Below are positions 49,524-57,571 of a stretch of 64,000 nucleotides of DNA, piece by piece. The translations under genes and the position numbers were made by a program. Numbering within the stretch: the first letter of the stretch is position 1; the number at the start of each line of letters is the position of its first letter. The notes below the pieces were generated by a model, which was given only the letters and a program-made list of their open reading frames with translations, had not been told where the DNA came from and did not search any database. This stretch comes from Deltaproteobacteria bacterium UBA5205 (GTDB lineage: Bacteria > Desulfobacterota > Syntrophorhabdia > Syntrophorhabdales > Syntrophorhabdaceae): positions 1 to 64,000 of the forward strand of contig DHVP01000006.1 of assembly GCA_002412715.1 (NCBI GenBank), written 5' to 3'.

Positions 49524-51164
49524 TTATGAATTGAGGATCTTTTTTGCCCTTTCGTCAAGGACGTCCGTAATGAACGGTATTCCCGTCTCTCTCTCGACAT
49601 CCCTGTTTGCCGAAAAGATGTCTTGCCGCGAGATGTCTTTCAGGTTGAATTTGCGCGCGCCTGCCATGAGCTGCTGGAGACCGGCTGCAAGCTTGTCCGC
49701 CAGGGTCCACATCGCGATGGCTCCGAAAGGAATATTCTTCATCTCCGCGGCCCCGACCTTTTTCTGGACATCATAGTAACCCGCGAAGATCTCGTCTGCA
49801 GAGGAACCGAGTTCCTTGACGGCGGGTGAAAGTTCGTCCCAGTTGCCATTGATCCTGGCCTTGTTCTCGGGTTTCAGGACACCTTCGATGTTGGAGCCGA
49901 CAAAACCGGGTATCATCGCCGCCCTGCCCATGCATATCATCTTCGTGAAGGGTGCGCCAAGCGCGAGGGCCTTGAATATATGGTCTTCACGAGCGAGACC
50001 GCCGGCAAATGCGAGGTCCACGACCCTCTCTCCCTTTGCTGCCAGGACTGTCGCATACTCATGTGCCTTGCTGTGAAGCAAAAGCGAAGGCACGCCCCAT
50101 GACTCCATCATGTTCCAGGGGCTCATACCTGTTCCGCCGCCGGAGCCATCGATAGTCAGGAGATCGAGCTTTGCGTCTGTTGCGAATTTAAGTGACATCG
50201 CAAGCGCTTCCATGCCGTAGGAGCCGGTCTTGAGAGAGATCCTCTTGTATCCCAGTTTACGGAGATAGGTGACGGCCTTTATGAAGTTCTCCTGCACCTT
50301 TTCTGGTGTCGAAAGGTCTGTATAGCCGAGTCTGCTGTGGCGGGCGAAGGATTTTATGGCACCGTGCTTGAAAGCCTCCTGAACCTCGGGGACGGTCGGG
50401 TCGGGATCGACGATATAGCCTCTGTTCTTGAGGAACAAGGCGTACTCGAGGCTGTCCACCTGAATCTCGCCGCCGATGTCTTTCGCGCCCTGGCCCCATT
50501 TCAGCTCTATAATGACCTTGTCGCCATACTTGTTGATAACATACTCGGCCACGCCGTTGCGTGTATCCTCAACGTTCATCTGAACGATAATCGCGCCGTA
50601 TCCGTCATAGTATTTGAGAAACGTCTCGATCCTTCTGTCAAGCTCCGGTGCTTTCTCTATCCTGCCGTTGTTGATAACCGCCTGCTTGTCGATACCGACA
50701 ACGTTTTCGCCGACAACAATGGGGATACCGACAAGGGCAGCGCCCGTGGCGAATGAATCCCAGTACTTTGCGGCGATGAAGGTAGAGCCGAGGGCGCCTG
50801 TCATAATGGGCATCCTGGTCTTCGTCGTCATTTTGGAGCCGAATTCGGACTCGATACTGACATTGGGGAATATGCAGTCATCCGCGGTATTCTTCAACCC
50901 CTTCGGAAGGCCCTTTACACCGTAAAGATATCCCTGAACCCTCAGGGCGTTGTAGTTCACGCCAAGGTGCGTGGTATTGCCGCTTCCTGCAGTAATCAGG
51001 CCAAAATCCCTCGGGTAGAGGATCTTCCTACCCTTCAGACTCGAAAGGAATGTTTCACATCTTCCTTTGCAATCCGCCCGGCAGAGTGTGCATAAACCTG
51101 ATTCCGCGGGGTTACCACGGTTTACCGTTCCAATCGCGTCATTGGTTTTCGGCCATTCTATCAT
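49524..51164 (-). CDS. FMN-binding glutamate synthase-family protein
   Basis: 546 residues. An N-terminal cysteine cluster (Cys25, 28, 32, 36; CTLCRADCKGRC) could hold an iron-sulfur centre. The rest is the GltB central FMN barrel: ELKWGQGAKDIGGEI, VTYLRKLGYKRISLKTG, LLTIDGSGGGTGMSPWNMME and LVDLAFAGGLAREDHIFKAL. It lacks the glutaminase (GATase) domain and the C-terminal GXGXG domain of bacterial GltB, like archaeal-type glutamate synthase alpha. It presumably makes glutamate from 2-oxoglutarate with separate partners. It is divergent from nrpR, and palindromes lie in its promoter. Confidence 0.9.
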   Translation of the reverse strand: MIEWPKTNDAIGTVNRGNPAESGLCTLCRADCKGRCETFLSSLKGRKILYPRDFGLITAGSGNTTHLGVNYNALRVQGYLYGVKGLPKGLKNTADDCIFPNVSIESEFGSKMTTKTRMPIMTGALGSTFIAAKYWDSFATGAALVGIPIVVGENVVGIDKQAVINNGRIEKAPELDRRIETFLKYYDGYGAIIVQMNVEDTRNGVAEYVINKYGDKVIIELKWGQGAKDIGGEIQVDSLEYALFLKNRGYIVDPDPTVPEVQEAFKHGAIKSFARHSRLGYTDLSTPEKVQENFIKAVTYLRKLGYKRISLKTGSYGMEALAMSLKFATDAKLDLLTIDGSGGGTGMSPWNMMESWGVPSLLLHSKAHEYATVLAAKGERVVDLAFAGGLAREDHIFKALALGAPFTKMICMGRAAMIPGFVGSNIEGVLKPENKARINGNWDELSPAVKELGSSADEIFAGYYDVQKKVGAAEMKNIPFGAIAMWTLADKLAAGLQQLMAGARKFNLKDISRQDIFSANRDVERETGIPFITDVLDERAKKILNS

Positions 51165-51189
51165 GTTAACCTCCTGAGTTTATTAATTA

Positions 51190-51205
51190 CGGTAACTTGT
51201 TGCCA
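51190..51205. promoter_or_regulatory. Candidate NrpR operator, site 1
   Basis: CGGTAA-CTTG-TTGCCA, a near-palindrome with a 4-base spacer, 25 bases upstream of the glutamate synthase-like start. It lies 22 bases from site 2, about two helical turns. Confidence 0.55.
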
Positions 51206-51211
51206 GTGTGC

Positions 51212-51227
51212 CGGCAATCTATTGCCG
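51212..51227. promoter_or_regulatory. Candidate NrpR operator, site 2
   Basis: CGGCAA-TCTA-TTGCCG, a perfect dyad (6-base half-sites, 4-base spacer) in the promoter region of the glutamate synthase-like gene. Confidence 0.65.
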
Positions 51228-51348
51228 TTACGCTGAGGCAAATAATAGCAACACGTCGAAATCTTGTCAATAAGATTCTTCAGCTATTTAAACGGTTTGA
51301 GGGAATAATATTGCAAACAGTTTCTTGATGGGATATGATAGACATCAT

Positions 51349-51362
51349 CGGCAAAATTGCCG
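51349..51362. promoter_or_regulatory. Candidate NrpR operator, site 3 (autoregulatory)
   Basis: CGGCAA-AA-TTGCCG lies 34 bases before the nrpR ATG. Half-sites are identical to site 2 but the spacer is 2 bases. A further TTGCCGG half-site occurs at 51378-51384, next to the ribosome binding site. Confidence 0.6.
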
Positions 51363-51395
51363 TAATAAGAGTTGTTATTGCCGGAAAGGAGCCAT

Positions 51396-52400
51396 ATGGA
51401 AAAGAAAAGAAAGAAGGACCTTCTGATTCTGGGTATCCTCAGAAATTCCAGCGTCCCTCTCACAAGCATAAAGATAGCCCGGGAACTGGAGTCTCTCGGC
51501 CATGATATCAGCGAAAGAACGGTAAGGCTTTACCTGCAGCGCATGAATGCGGAAGGGTTGGCCGCGCAGAACGGCAAGAAGGGCCACGAGATAACCCTGA
51601 AAGGTGAGAGCGAACTGGATTCGTCCAAGATCATCGAACGGGTCGGGTTCCTTTCCGCCAAAATAGACCGCATGACCTACCAGATGAGCTTCGACCTCAA
51701 TACCACATCAGGCAGCCTGGTCATTAACGTCACCCTGGTCGATCCGCGCCAGTTCGCGAAGAACGTCGAGTATATCCGGCGGGTATACGCGGATGGGTAC
51801 GCAATGGGTCACCTCCTGACGTTCCTCGGTCCCGGGGAATCGCTCGGGCACATCGCCATACCTGACGGCATGATCGGCATCGGAACGGTGTGTTCCATAA
51901 CCCTTAACGGAGTTCTGCTCAAACACGGCATTCCCACTGTCTCACGCTTTGGCGGCCTTCTTGAGATCGAGGACAAGAAACCTGTCCGTTTCGTGGAGAT
52001 CATAATGTACGACGGAACGAGCATCGATCCTCTTGAAGTCTTCATCCGCAGCGGAATGACGAATTACATGGGAGCCGTTGACTCGGGAAGCGGCAGAATC
52101 GGGGCCAGTTTCCGTGAATTCCCCGCCGAGAGCAGGGACCTCGTGGAACAACTTGCCGAAAAACTCAAGAGGATCGGCCTCGGCGGCCTCGTCCGCATCG
52201 GCCTCCCCGGTCAACCGCTGCTCGACATCCCCGTGAATGAAGGCAGGGTCGGAGCCATAGTAATAGGCGGTCTCAACCCCGTATCGATCCTTGAAGAAAC
52301 AGGCGTCAGGGCTTACTCGCGGGCCCTTGCGGGCCTTATCGACTTCAGCAGGCTCTTCCGCTACGAAGAGATGGAAACGAGGATAAAGGAGTTTTTGTAA
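51396..52400 (+). CDS. nrpR: NrpR-family nitrogen regulator
   Basis: 334 residues. An N-terminal winged helix (about 1-70: ILGILRNSSVPLTSIKIARELE and SERTVRLYLQRMNAEGL) precedes a single NrpR (DUF128) effector domain with MTYQMSFDL, NVTLVDPRQF, IGTVCSITLNGVLLKHGIP, RFGGLLEIEDK and VGAIVIGGLNPV. NrpR represses nitrogen-assimilation genes in methanogens and releases DNA on binding 2-oxoglutarate. Here it faces a glutamate-synthase-like gene across 231 bases containing palindromes. ATG at 51396 follows AAAGGAG; the residues before it are not part of the family. Confidence 0.92.
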   Translation: MEKKRKKDLLILGILRNSSVPLTSIKIARELESLGHDISERTVRLYLQRMNAEGLAAQNGKKGHEITLKGESELDSSKIIERVGFLSAKIDRMTYQMSFDLNTTSGSLVINVTLVDPRQFAKNVEYIRRVYADGYAMGHLLTFLGPGESLGHIAIPDGMIGIGTVCSITLNGVLLKHGIPTVSRFGGLLEIEDKKPVRFVEIIMYDGTSIDPLEVFIRSGMTNYMGAVDSGSGRIGASFREFPAESRDLVEQLAEKLKRIGLGGLVRIGLPGQPLLDIPVNEGRVGAIVIGGLNPVSILEETGVRAYSRALAGLIDFSRLFRYEEMETRIKEFL

Positions 52401-52467
52401 GAAGCAGGTAATGGGTTATAGGTAAGAACGAACGATGAGTCTTTTCCGTCACCCATTATGCTTCTTC

Positions 52468-52481
52468 CGGCAATTTTGCCG
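52468..52481. promoter_or_regulatory. Operator-like palindrome in convergent gap, site 4
   Basis: CGGCAA-TT-TTGCCG. Read on the minus strand it is identical to site 3 upstream of nrpR. It is 68 bases past the nrpR stop, not in a promoter position. Confidence 0.5.
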
Positions 52482-52491
52482 TTTTAGCTAC

Positions 52492-52505
52492 CGGCAATTT
52501 TGCCG
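52492..52505. promoter_or_regulatory. Operator-like palindrome in convergent gap, site 5
   Basis: A second exact copy of CGGCAA-TT-TTGCCG, 24 bases after site 4. Flanking C and G extend it to a 16-base palindrome (CCGGCAATTTTGCCGG). Confidence 0.5.
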
Positions 52506-52609
52506 GACGCACATCTGCGATACAAATCTGAAGTCCGATGTGCCTTCTCCCCCACCATCAGCGATGGGCAGTCTTTCCTATAACCCATAACCTATGACCC
52601 CTCTTCTCT

Positions 52610-53395
52610 CTATCCCACAAATTCACCCTTCATGACCGTGACGGCCTGGCCGAAAAGGTGGACGCGGTCACCGGCGAGATGAACCCTAACCACCCCTCCC
52701 CGCTGCGATATCTGGCAGGCGACGAGATCGTTCTTTCCGAGACGTTTACCCCAGAAGGGGCCGAGACAGCAATGAGATGAACCTGTAACGGGATCTTCGT
52801 TGACGCCCACGGCGGGCGCAAAAAAGCGGGAGACAAAATCGAACCCTTCCCTGGTTGCCAGGCTCGTCACAATGACCCCCCTGACCGGCAGCCTGAGGAT
52901 CAGGGCAAAGTCCGGCGTCAAGCTTCTCACCGTTTCTTCCGAGGCGACCTCGACGATATAATCCGACCGGCTGGCGCCGACATAGATCGCAGACACACCG
53001 AGCGCCTCGGTGAGGCCATAGGGAGCGGTCACTTCTTCGTCAGGGGTCGAGGGAAAATCCAGACCGATCCAGTCGCCTTCCTGAGTGCACGTCAACGTAC
53101 CGCTGCGCGTGTGGAACGTGATCTTTTCTCCGGCCCTGGCGAGGCCTTCCTGCCATAGAACGTGGGCGCTTGCAAGGGTGCCATGTCCGCACAGATCGAC
53201 CTCCACCTTCGGGGTAAACCATCGCAGGTTGTATCCGTCGGCACTCCGGATGACAAATGCCGTCTCGGAAAGGTTCATCTCTGCGGCCACATTTTGCATC
53301 CAGGCGTCCACTTTCGGGTGGGGAAGGATGCAGACCCCTGCCGGATTGCCGCTGAACGGCCGCGAAGAAAAGGCATTGACGTTGAATATCTTCAT
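52610..53395 (-). CDS. PhzF-family isomerase/epimerase-like protein
   Basis: 261 residues. PhzF pattern: MKIFNVNAFSSRPFSGNPAGVC, catalytic Glu in NLSETAFVI, FTPKVEVDLCGHGTLASAHVL, and the second-half motif FFAPAVGVNEDPVTGSSHCCLGPFW. These proteins share the diaminopimelate-epimerase fold; the PhzF reaction is an isomerisation, but most family members have unknown substrates. ATG at 53395 is the family start, preceded by AAGGGG; the upstream extension in frame is not conserved sequence. Convergent with nrpR. Confidence 0.88.
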   Translation of the reverse strand: MKIFNVNAFSSRPFSGNPAGVCILPHPKVDAWMQNVAAEMNLSETAFVIRSADGYNLRWFTPKVEVDLCGHGTLASAHVLWQEGLARAGEKITFHTRSGTLTCTQEGDWIGLDFPSTPDEEVTAPYGLTEALGVSAIYVGASRSDYIVEVASEETVRSLTPDFALILRLPVRGVIVTSLATREGFDFVSRFFAPAVGVNEDPVTGSSHCCLGPFWGKRLGKNDLVACQISQRGGVVRVHLAGDRVHLFGQAVTVMKGEFVG

Positions 53396-53513
53396 GACAA
53401 CCCCTTGAACGAAGTCTTTGATATTGTAACCCCGGTATATCGTTAAGATTGTGCGCCTCACGCCTGTCGTTGTCAACACCGTTCGGAAAGGGATACAAAA
53501 CATCTTACAGTTA

Positions 53514-53542
53514 TTGACAATTCTCATCCATTTGCATATGCT
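53514..53542 (+). promoter_or_regulatory. Promoter of the PPDPP peptide/CHAT locus
   Basis: TTGACA at 53514-53519 (perfect -35), a 17-base spacer and TATGCT at 53537-53542. The first peptide gene begins 55 bases downstream. It is a strong vegetative promoter. Confidence 0.7.
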
Positions 53543-53597
53543 GTTTAACAGGAATGGTTGTGACGGCAGTACTAGTCTGGAAAGGGGGTTTGTTGCC

Positions 53598-53726
53598 ATG
53601 AAAGTAATCACCAGGATCATTGTCACTACCCTTTTGGTGCTTTCGGCTTCAAGCATCTGTCTTGCCGATCCACCGGATCCGCCGGCCCCTCCACAATCGC
53701 AATATACTATTCAACTGCCCGGCTAA
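53598..53726 (+). CDS. Exported 42-residue peptide with DPPDPP motif
   Basis: A typical signal peptide (MKVITRIIVTTLLVLSASS, ending ICLA) occupies 1-23, so cleavage would release a 19-residue peptide beginning DPPDPPAPPQ and ending QLPG. ATG follows AAAGGGGG by 8 bases. The following gene encodes a second peptide with the same ICLA end and DPPDPPAAPQ, so they are paralogues. The PP-rich sequence would need EF-P for translation. No similarity to a named family is recognised. It lies first in a putative operon with an exported CHAT protein. Confidence 0.7.
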   Translation: MKVITRIIVTTLLVLSASSICLADPPDPPAPPQSQYTIQLPG

Positions 53727-53772
53727 GAGGTCCTCGGATCCACAAGATGACGAAGGAGGCGAAAAAGATCCC

Positions 53773-53988
53773 ATGAAGAAATTTGTTTTGACACTGATAG
53801 TGGTTTTGTTCCTCATCACCTCTGTCAATATCTGTCTTGCAGAGAAGGGGCGCGATCCTCCGGATCCCCCTGCCGCACCTCAGATAGACCTCTCATTGCA
53901 GGCATCCCTGGTAGAACCGCCCGATCCGCAGGCCTTCGGCGAATTCGATGGAGCGCCCCGGTTTCAATCCGATCGGAGCGATTTCTGA
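53773..53988 (+). CDS. Exported 71-residue peptide with two PPDP motifs
   Basis: Signal peptide 1-23 (MKKFVLTLIVVLFLITSV, ending ICLA), then a mature part of 48 residues: EKGRDPPDPPAAPQ, a hydrophobic middle (IDLSLQASLVEPPDPQ) and a polar Asp/Ser/Arg end. It shares the cleavage-site region and DPPDPP with the previous gene. An AGGAGG lies somewhat far (14 bases) from the ATG. It is 46 bases after the first peptide and 119 bases before the CHAT gene. The function is unknown; being substrate, inhibitor or partner of the CHAT protein is an inference. Confidence 0.65.
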   Translation: MKKFVLTLIVVLFLITSVNICLAEKGRDPPDPPAAPQIDLSLQASLVEPPDPQAFGEFDGAPRFQSDRSDF

Positions 53989-54107
53989 AAAGTGGTTATC
54001 TTTCACGGGGTCAGGTTCGAGACGGTCGCCCTCGCCGGTAGACACGTTGTAAACAGTGCTCAAAAAAATATGTCGAGAAAATATGCACCGGCGATACCGT
54101 TGACACA

Positions 54108-57100
54108 ATGAAGAACCGCAGGATCACGCACCCGTTTCTTATTGCCCTTTTCATCGTATCCGCCTTGACTGTTTCTTCGTACCTGCCCTTTTTTTCTTCC
54201 TTTGCCTCGACGACACTGAACCAAGACCAGCAAAAACTATACGATGAACTTGTCCGCGGCTCCGACTCCGGTGTAAGCGGTTTCTGGAGAGCCTTTGACG
54301 ACAACAAGGAGAAGATTGACGGACCCGTCCTTCAGAAGACACTCGAACATGCCGTCGGGAGCCGGGACGAAACCCTTGTCAACCTCGTCCTCGAAGGGGC
54401 GCGCATAAAAGGCGACGAGAAGACGCTGATCTCCATGATGCTGACAGCCGGCGATTTCTTTCTTTCCATTTCCCGGTACAATGAAGCCTTGAAACTTTAC
54501 GACGCCTCGATGCCGCTGGCCCGAGCTGCAGGAAACCCCCTGCTTACGGCAAAGGCATATGAAGGCAACGGCGACATTGCGTTTTATTCGGGGAATCCAA
54601 CCAACGCCCTTATGATGTACAACCGGGCAGCGGATCTCTATGCCAGGGAAGCTTCTGAACTCGGTCAGGGCATCGTGGCCCGAAAAATAGGAGATGTCCT
54701 GCTGCAGACGGGTGACAACGGTCAGGCCATGACCGCGCTCCAACGGTCCCTCGCTATTCTCTCTCGTCTAAAAAGCCCCGTGGAAGAGGCAAACGCTTAC
54801 CGCAGTTTCGGAAACCTCGCCATGAGACAACGGGACCACAAGACCGCCCTGGGCTCCATGGAAATTGCCCTCGCGCGGTACACGGCCGCCGGTTACAGGA
54901 ACGGCGAGGCCGACATTTACCGGGCTTTCGGGGAGACGGCCCTTCGAACCGGAGACAACGAAAAGGCGACGGAAAACTACGAAAAAGCCCTCGCCATATA
55001 TGACAAAACAGGATCGCTTGTCGGCCAGGGTTACGCCCGTAAAGGACTGGCGGACATCGCTTATTTCGCCGGCAAGAATGATAAAGCCCGGGGGCTCTAC
55101 GAAAAGGCCCTCGATATCTTTACGGCAGCCGGTTATCCCCTGGGGCAGGCTGACGTGCTAAGGAGGATGGGGCAGCTCAACCTTCGCATGGGTCAGATAG
55201 CCCAGGCCCTCGAAGCCTACGAGAAGGCCCTCCCCGTCTATCGGAAGGTAAGAGAGCCGGTGGGGCAGGCCGACGTATACAAGGGGCTGGGCGACATTGG
55301 TTATTACAGCAGAAATTTTTCAAGGGCGCTGGAGATGTACGACAAGGCCCTCCCCTACTACGTCCACGCCGGCGAGCCCCTCGGTCAGGGCAACGTGCAG
55401 CGCTCCATCGGAGATATCCATTTCTACGCCGGTGACTACACCAGGGCCATGGAATATTACGAAAAGGCGCTCGCCCTCTATATCAAGTCACATTCCCCTA
55501 TGGGCCAGGCAAACACGTACCGCACCATGGGCGAGACCTACCTGAGGCTCAAGAAGAACGACCACGCAGGTGCAATGTTCAATTCGGCAATGGCCCTCTA
55601 CAAGAAGACCAATGAGCCTGTCGGCCAGGGCGATATCTACAAGACCCTTGGCGAGATGTACCTCAAGAATGGCGACAAAATGGGGGCGCTCGACATGTTC
55701 CGGCAGGCACTGGTGCACCTCAAGAGCGCACATTCCGTCGTAGACCAGGGGCATGCATACCAGGGAATCGGCGACGTATTTCTGTCGGCGGGCGATCTGG
55801 AAAAGTCTCTCGAGAATTATGACATGGCCCTCGTCCTTTACCGTCAGATGCAGGACAAGGAATCCGAAGGCTTCGTGCTTATCAAGAAGGCATCGGTATT
55901 CGGCCGGAAGAAAGATGTAAAGGAGGCCGTAAAATTCTTTGAAGCCGGTCTCGGCAAGTTCGAACAGGTGCGAACCCAGGCGGTGTTCCCCGACATGAAG
56001 AAGAGCTACATGGAGAAGGTTTACGGTTACTATGAGGACGCCGCCCTGTTCATGCTCGACAATAATGAAAACGAAAAGGCCTTTCACTATATCGAGGCCA
56101 TGAAGGCCCGGGTATTCCTCGACCAGCTCGCAGAGGCACGCGTCGACCTCCAGAAAGGCATCGACCCGGCGATGAAAAAAGAGCGCGACTTGCTTGAAGC
56201 GGACCTCCTGGTCATGGAGAGAAAACTGGCGCAAGAATCGAAAAAGGGTACCCCCGACAAAGAAGTCATCGAAAAACTGGAAAAAGACTCTTCCGTCACC
56301 CAGGAAAAGCTTGACGTTCTCAGACGGGAAATACGATACAGGAACCCTCTCTATGCGTCCGTACAGTACCCCGAGCCCATCGCGGCGAAGTCTCTCCAGG
56401 AAAAAGTCTTGAGAGAGGGAGAGATCCTTGCCCAGTACTTTCTGTCAAAGCAGGGTGTCTATTGCCTGTTGATCAGTAAAACGGATTTCAATGTCATCGA
56501 CCTTCCCGTCACCCATGCTGACCTGGTCCGGAAAGTAAACGACCTTCTCGGAAACATCCGGGGTTATCAGGAGGGAGAGCGTTTTCGTGCAAGCCTTGCG
56601 GAAGACCTTTATGACATTCTGGTGAAGCCCCTCGAGCCTTTTCTGGGCGACAGAACGATCATCGTGGTACCCCAGGGCGTTCTCGCGTACCTTCCTTTTG
56701 AAGCCTTGCGGACCCATGAGAACGGCAAGAAGATGTTCATGATAGAAAAGTACCGCGTCAAATACATACAATCGGGGACGGTTCTCGGGGTACTGCGCAG
56801 CCAGTACGAACGGGAAAGCCCGGGCGGGAGCTTTATTGGTTTCGGCGATCCGGTTTACGACTACCGGAGCTACGTGTCGGAAAAATCAAAAGGCAGAGAA
56901 GAGGAAAAACCGGAAGGCAACGACAAGGAAACCGAAGCACCGACCGCCACCCCCGGTGCGGCATTCATAAAGAACAACTACCTCAGGGCCGGAGGCACCC
57001 TGACGAGACTGGAAGGCAGCGGCGAGGAGATAGAGGGAATCCGGAAGATATATGAGAATCGGGGCGGTGCGGCCCGATCGTTTCTGAGGATCGAGGCCCG

Positions 57101-57563
57101 GGAAGAAAATGCCCGATCTCCCCAGATGAGCCAGTACACCTTCGTGCACTTCTCCACGCATGGTATCGTGGAGCCGGGGTTCCAGGCGATCGCGTTAAGC
57201 CAGATACCGGGGGACCAAGACGGGTTTCTCACGCTCGGGGAGATCATGAACAGCCGCTTCAATGCCCGCCTCGTCGTTCTCTCCGCGTGCGAAACCGGCC
57301 TCGGGGACTCAAGCTACGCCGAAGGTATCACCGGGCTCACGAGGGCCGTCATGTACGCCGGCAGCGCCGCGGCGCTTGTCAGCCTCTGGAGCGTCGCCGA
57401 CGAAGGTACCCGCGATCTGATGGTCCGGTTCTATGAAGGTATGATAAACAAAGAAATCGCAAAAACCGAGGCCCTCCGTGCCGCCAAAATCCAGCTGCTC
57501 ACCGATACCAAAAGCTTTTCCCACCCCTTTTTCTGGTCAGCATTTGTGATGTATGGAGAATAA
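54108..57563 (+). CDS. Exported TPR-CHAT putative cysteine protease
   Basis: 1151 residues. A basic start followed by FLIALFIVSALTVSS predicts a signal peptide or anchor (1-34). About twelve TPR-like repeats of exactly 40 residues span about 140-620, with consensus G-x-P-x-GQ-A-D-x-Y-R-x-x-G-D-I and EKALALY. A coiled-coil linker follows (about 690-760). The C-terminal CHAT domain (about 850-1151) has the caspase-like pair His1018 (VHFSTHG) and Cys1061 (LSACETG), plus a linker rich in Glu/Lys (about 925-950). CHAT domains are peptidases of the caspase/separase clan. Most known CHAT-TPR proteins are cytosolic; this one appears directed across the membrane. No Shine-Dalgarno is seen at the ATG. 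Confidence 0.88.
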   Translation: MKNRRITHPFLIALFIVSALTVSSYLPFFSSFASTTLNQDQQKLYDELVRGSDSGVSGFWRAFDDNKEKIDGPVLQKTLEHAVGSRDETLVNLVLEGARIKGDEKTLISMMLTAGDFFLSISRYNEALKLYDASMPLARAAGNPLLTAKAYEGNGDIAFYSGNPTNALMMYNRAADLYAREASELGQGIVARKIGDVLLQTGDNGQAMTALQRSLAILSRLKSPVEEANAYRSFGNLAMRQRDHKTALGSMEIALARYTAAGYRNGEADIYRAFGETALRTGDNEKATENYEKALAIYDKTGSLVGQGYARKGLADIAYFAGKNDKARGLYEKALDIFTAAGYPLGQADVLRRMGQLNLRMGQIAQALEAYEKALPVYRKVREPVGQADVYKGLGDIGYYSRNFSRALEMYDKALPYYVHAGEPLGQGNVQRSIGDIHFYAGDYTRAMEYYEKALALYIKSHSPMGQANTYRTMGETYLRLKKNDHAGAMFNSAMALYKKTNEPVGQGDIYKTLGEMYLKNGDKMGALDMFRQALVHLKSAHSVVDQGHAYQGIGDVFLSAGDLEKSLENYDMALVLYRQMQDKESEGFVLIKKASVFGRKKDVKEAVKFFEAGLGKFEQVRTQAVFPDMKKSYMEKVYGYYEDAALFMLDNNENEKAFHYIEAMKARVFLDQLAEARVDLQKGIDPAMKKERDLLEADLLVMERKLAQESKKGTPDKEVIEKLEKDSSVTQEKLDVLRREIRYRNPLYASVQYPEPIAAKSLQEKVLREGEILAQYFLSKQGVYCLLISKTDFNVIDLPVTHADLVRKVNDLLGNIRGYQEGERFRASLAEDLYDILVKPLEPFLGDRTIIVVPQGVLAYLPFEALRTHENGKKMFMIEKYRVKYIQSGTVLGVLRSQYERESPGGSFIGFGDPVYDYRSYVSEKSKGREEEKPEGNDKETEAPTATPGAAFIKNNYLRAGGTLTRLEGSGEEIEGIRKIYENRGGAARSFLRIEAREENARSPQMSQYTFVHFSTHGIVEPGFQAIALSQIPGDQDGFLTLGEIMNSRFNARLVVLSACETGLGDSSYAEGITGLTRAVMYAGSAAALVSLWSVADEGTRDLMVRFYEGMINKEIAKTEALRAAKIQLLTDTKSFSHPFFWSAFVMYGE

Positions 57564-57571
57564 AGAAACGT

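Larger units (their letters stand above)
52404..52601. repeat. Dispersed hairpin repeat, copy D, containing two palindromes
   Basis: Left arm GGTAATGGGTTATAGG (52406-52421). Right arm CCTATAACCCATAACC (52578-52593) is exactly complementary to GGTTATGGGTTATAGG. Between them is a shorter inner arm (TCACCCATTATG near 52449-52460) and the two operator-like palindromes at 52468-52505. The copy fills the gap between convergent nrpR and the PhzF-like gene. Confidence 0.75.

Noticed and set aside
54500..55900. Repeated DNA with a 120-base period, considered as a CRISPR or tandem repeat array
   Set aside because: The period equals 40 codons and the repeats are degenerate at DNA level; it encodes the TPR array of the CHAT protein.
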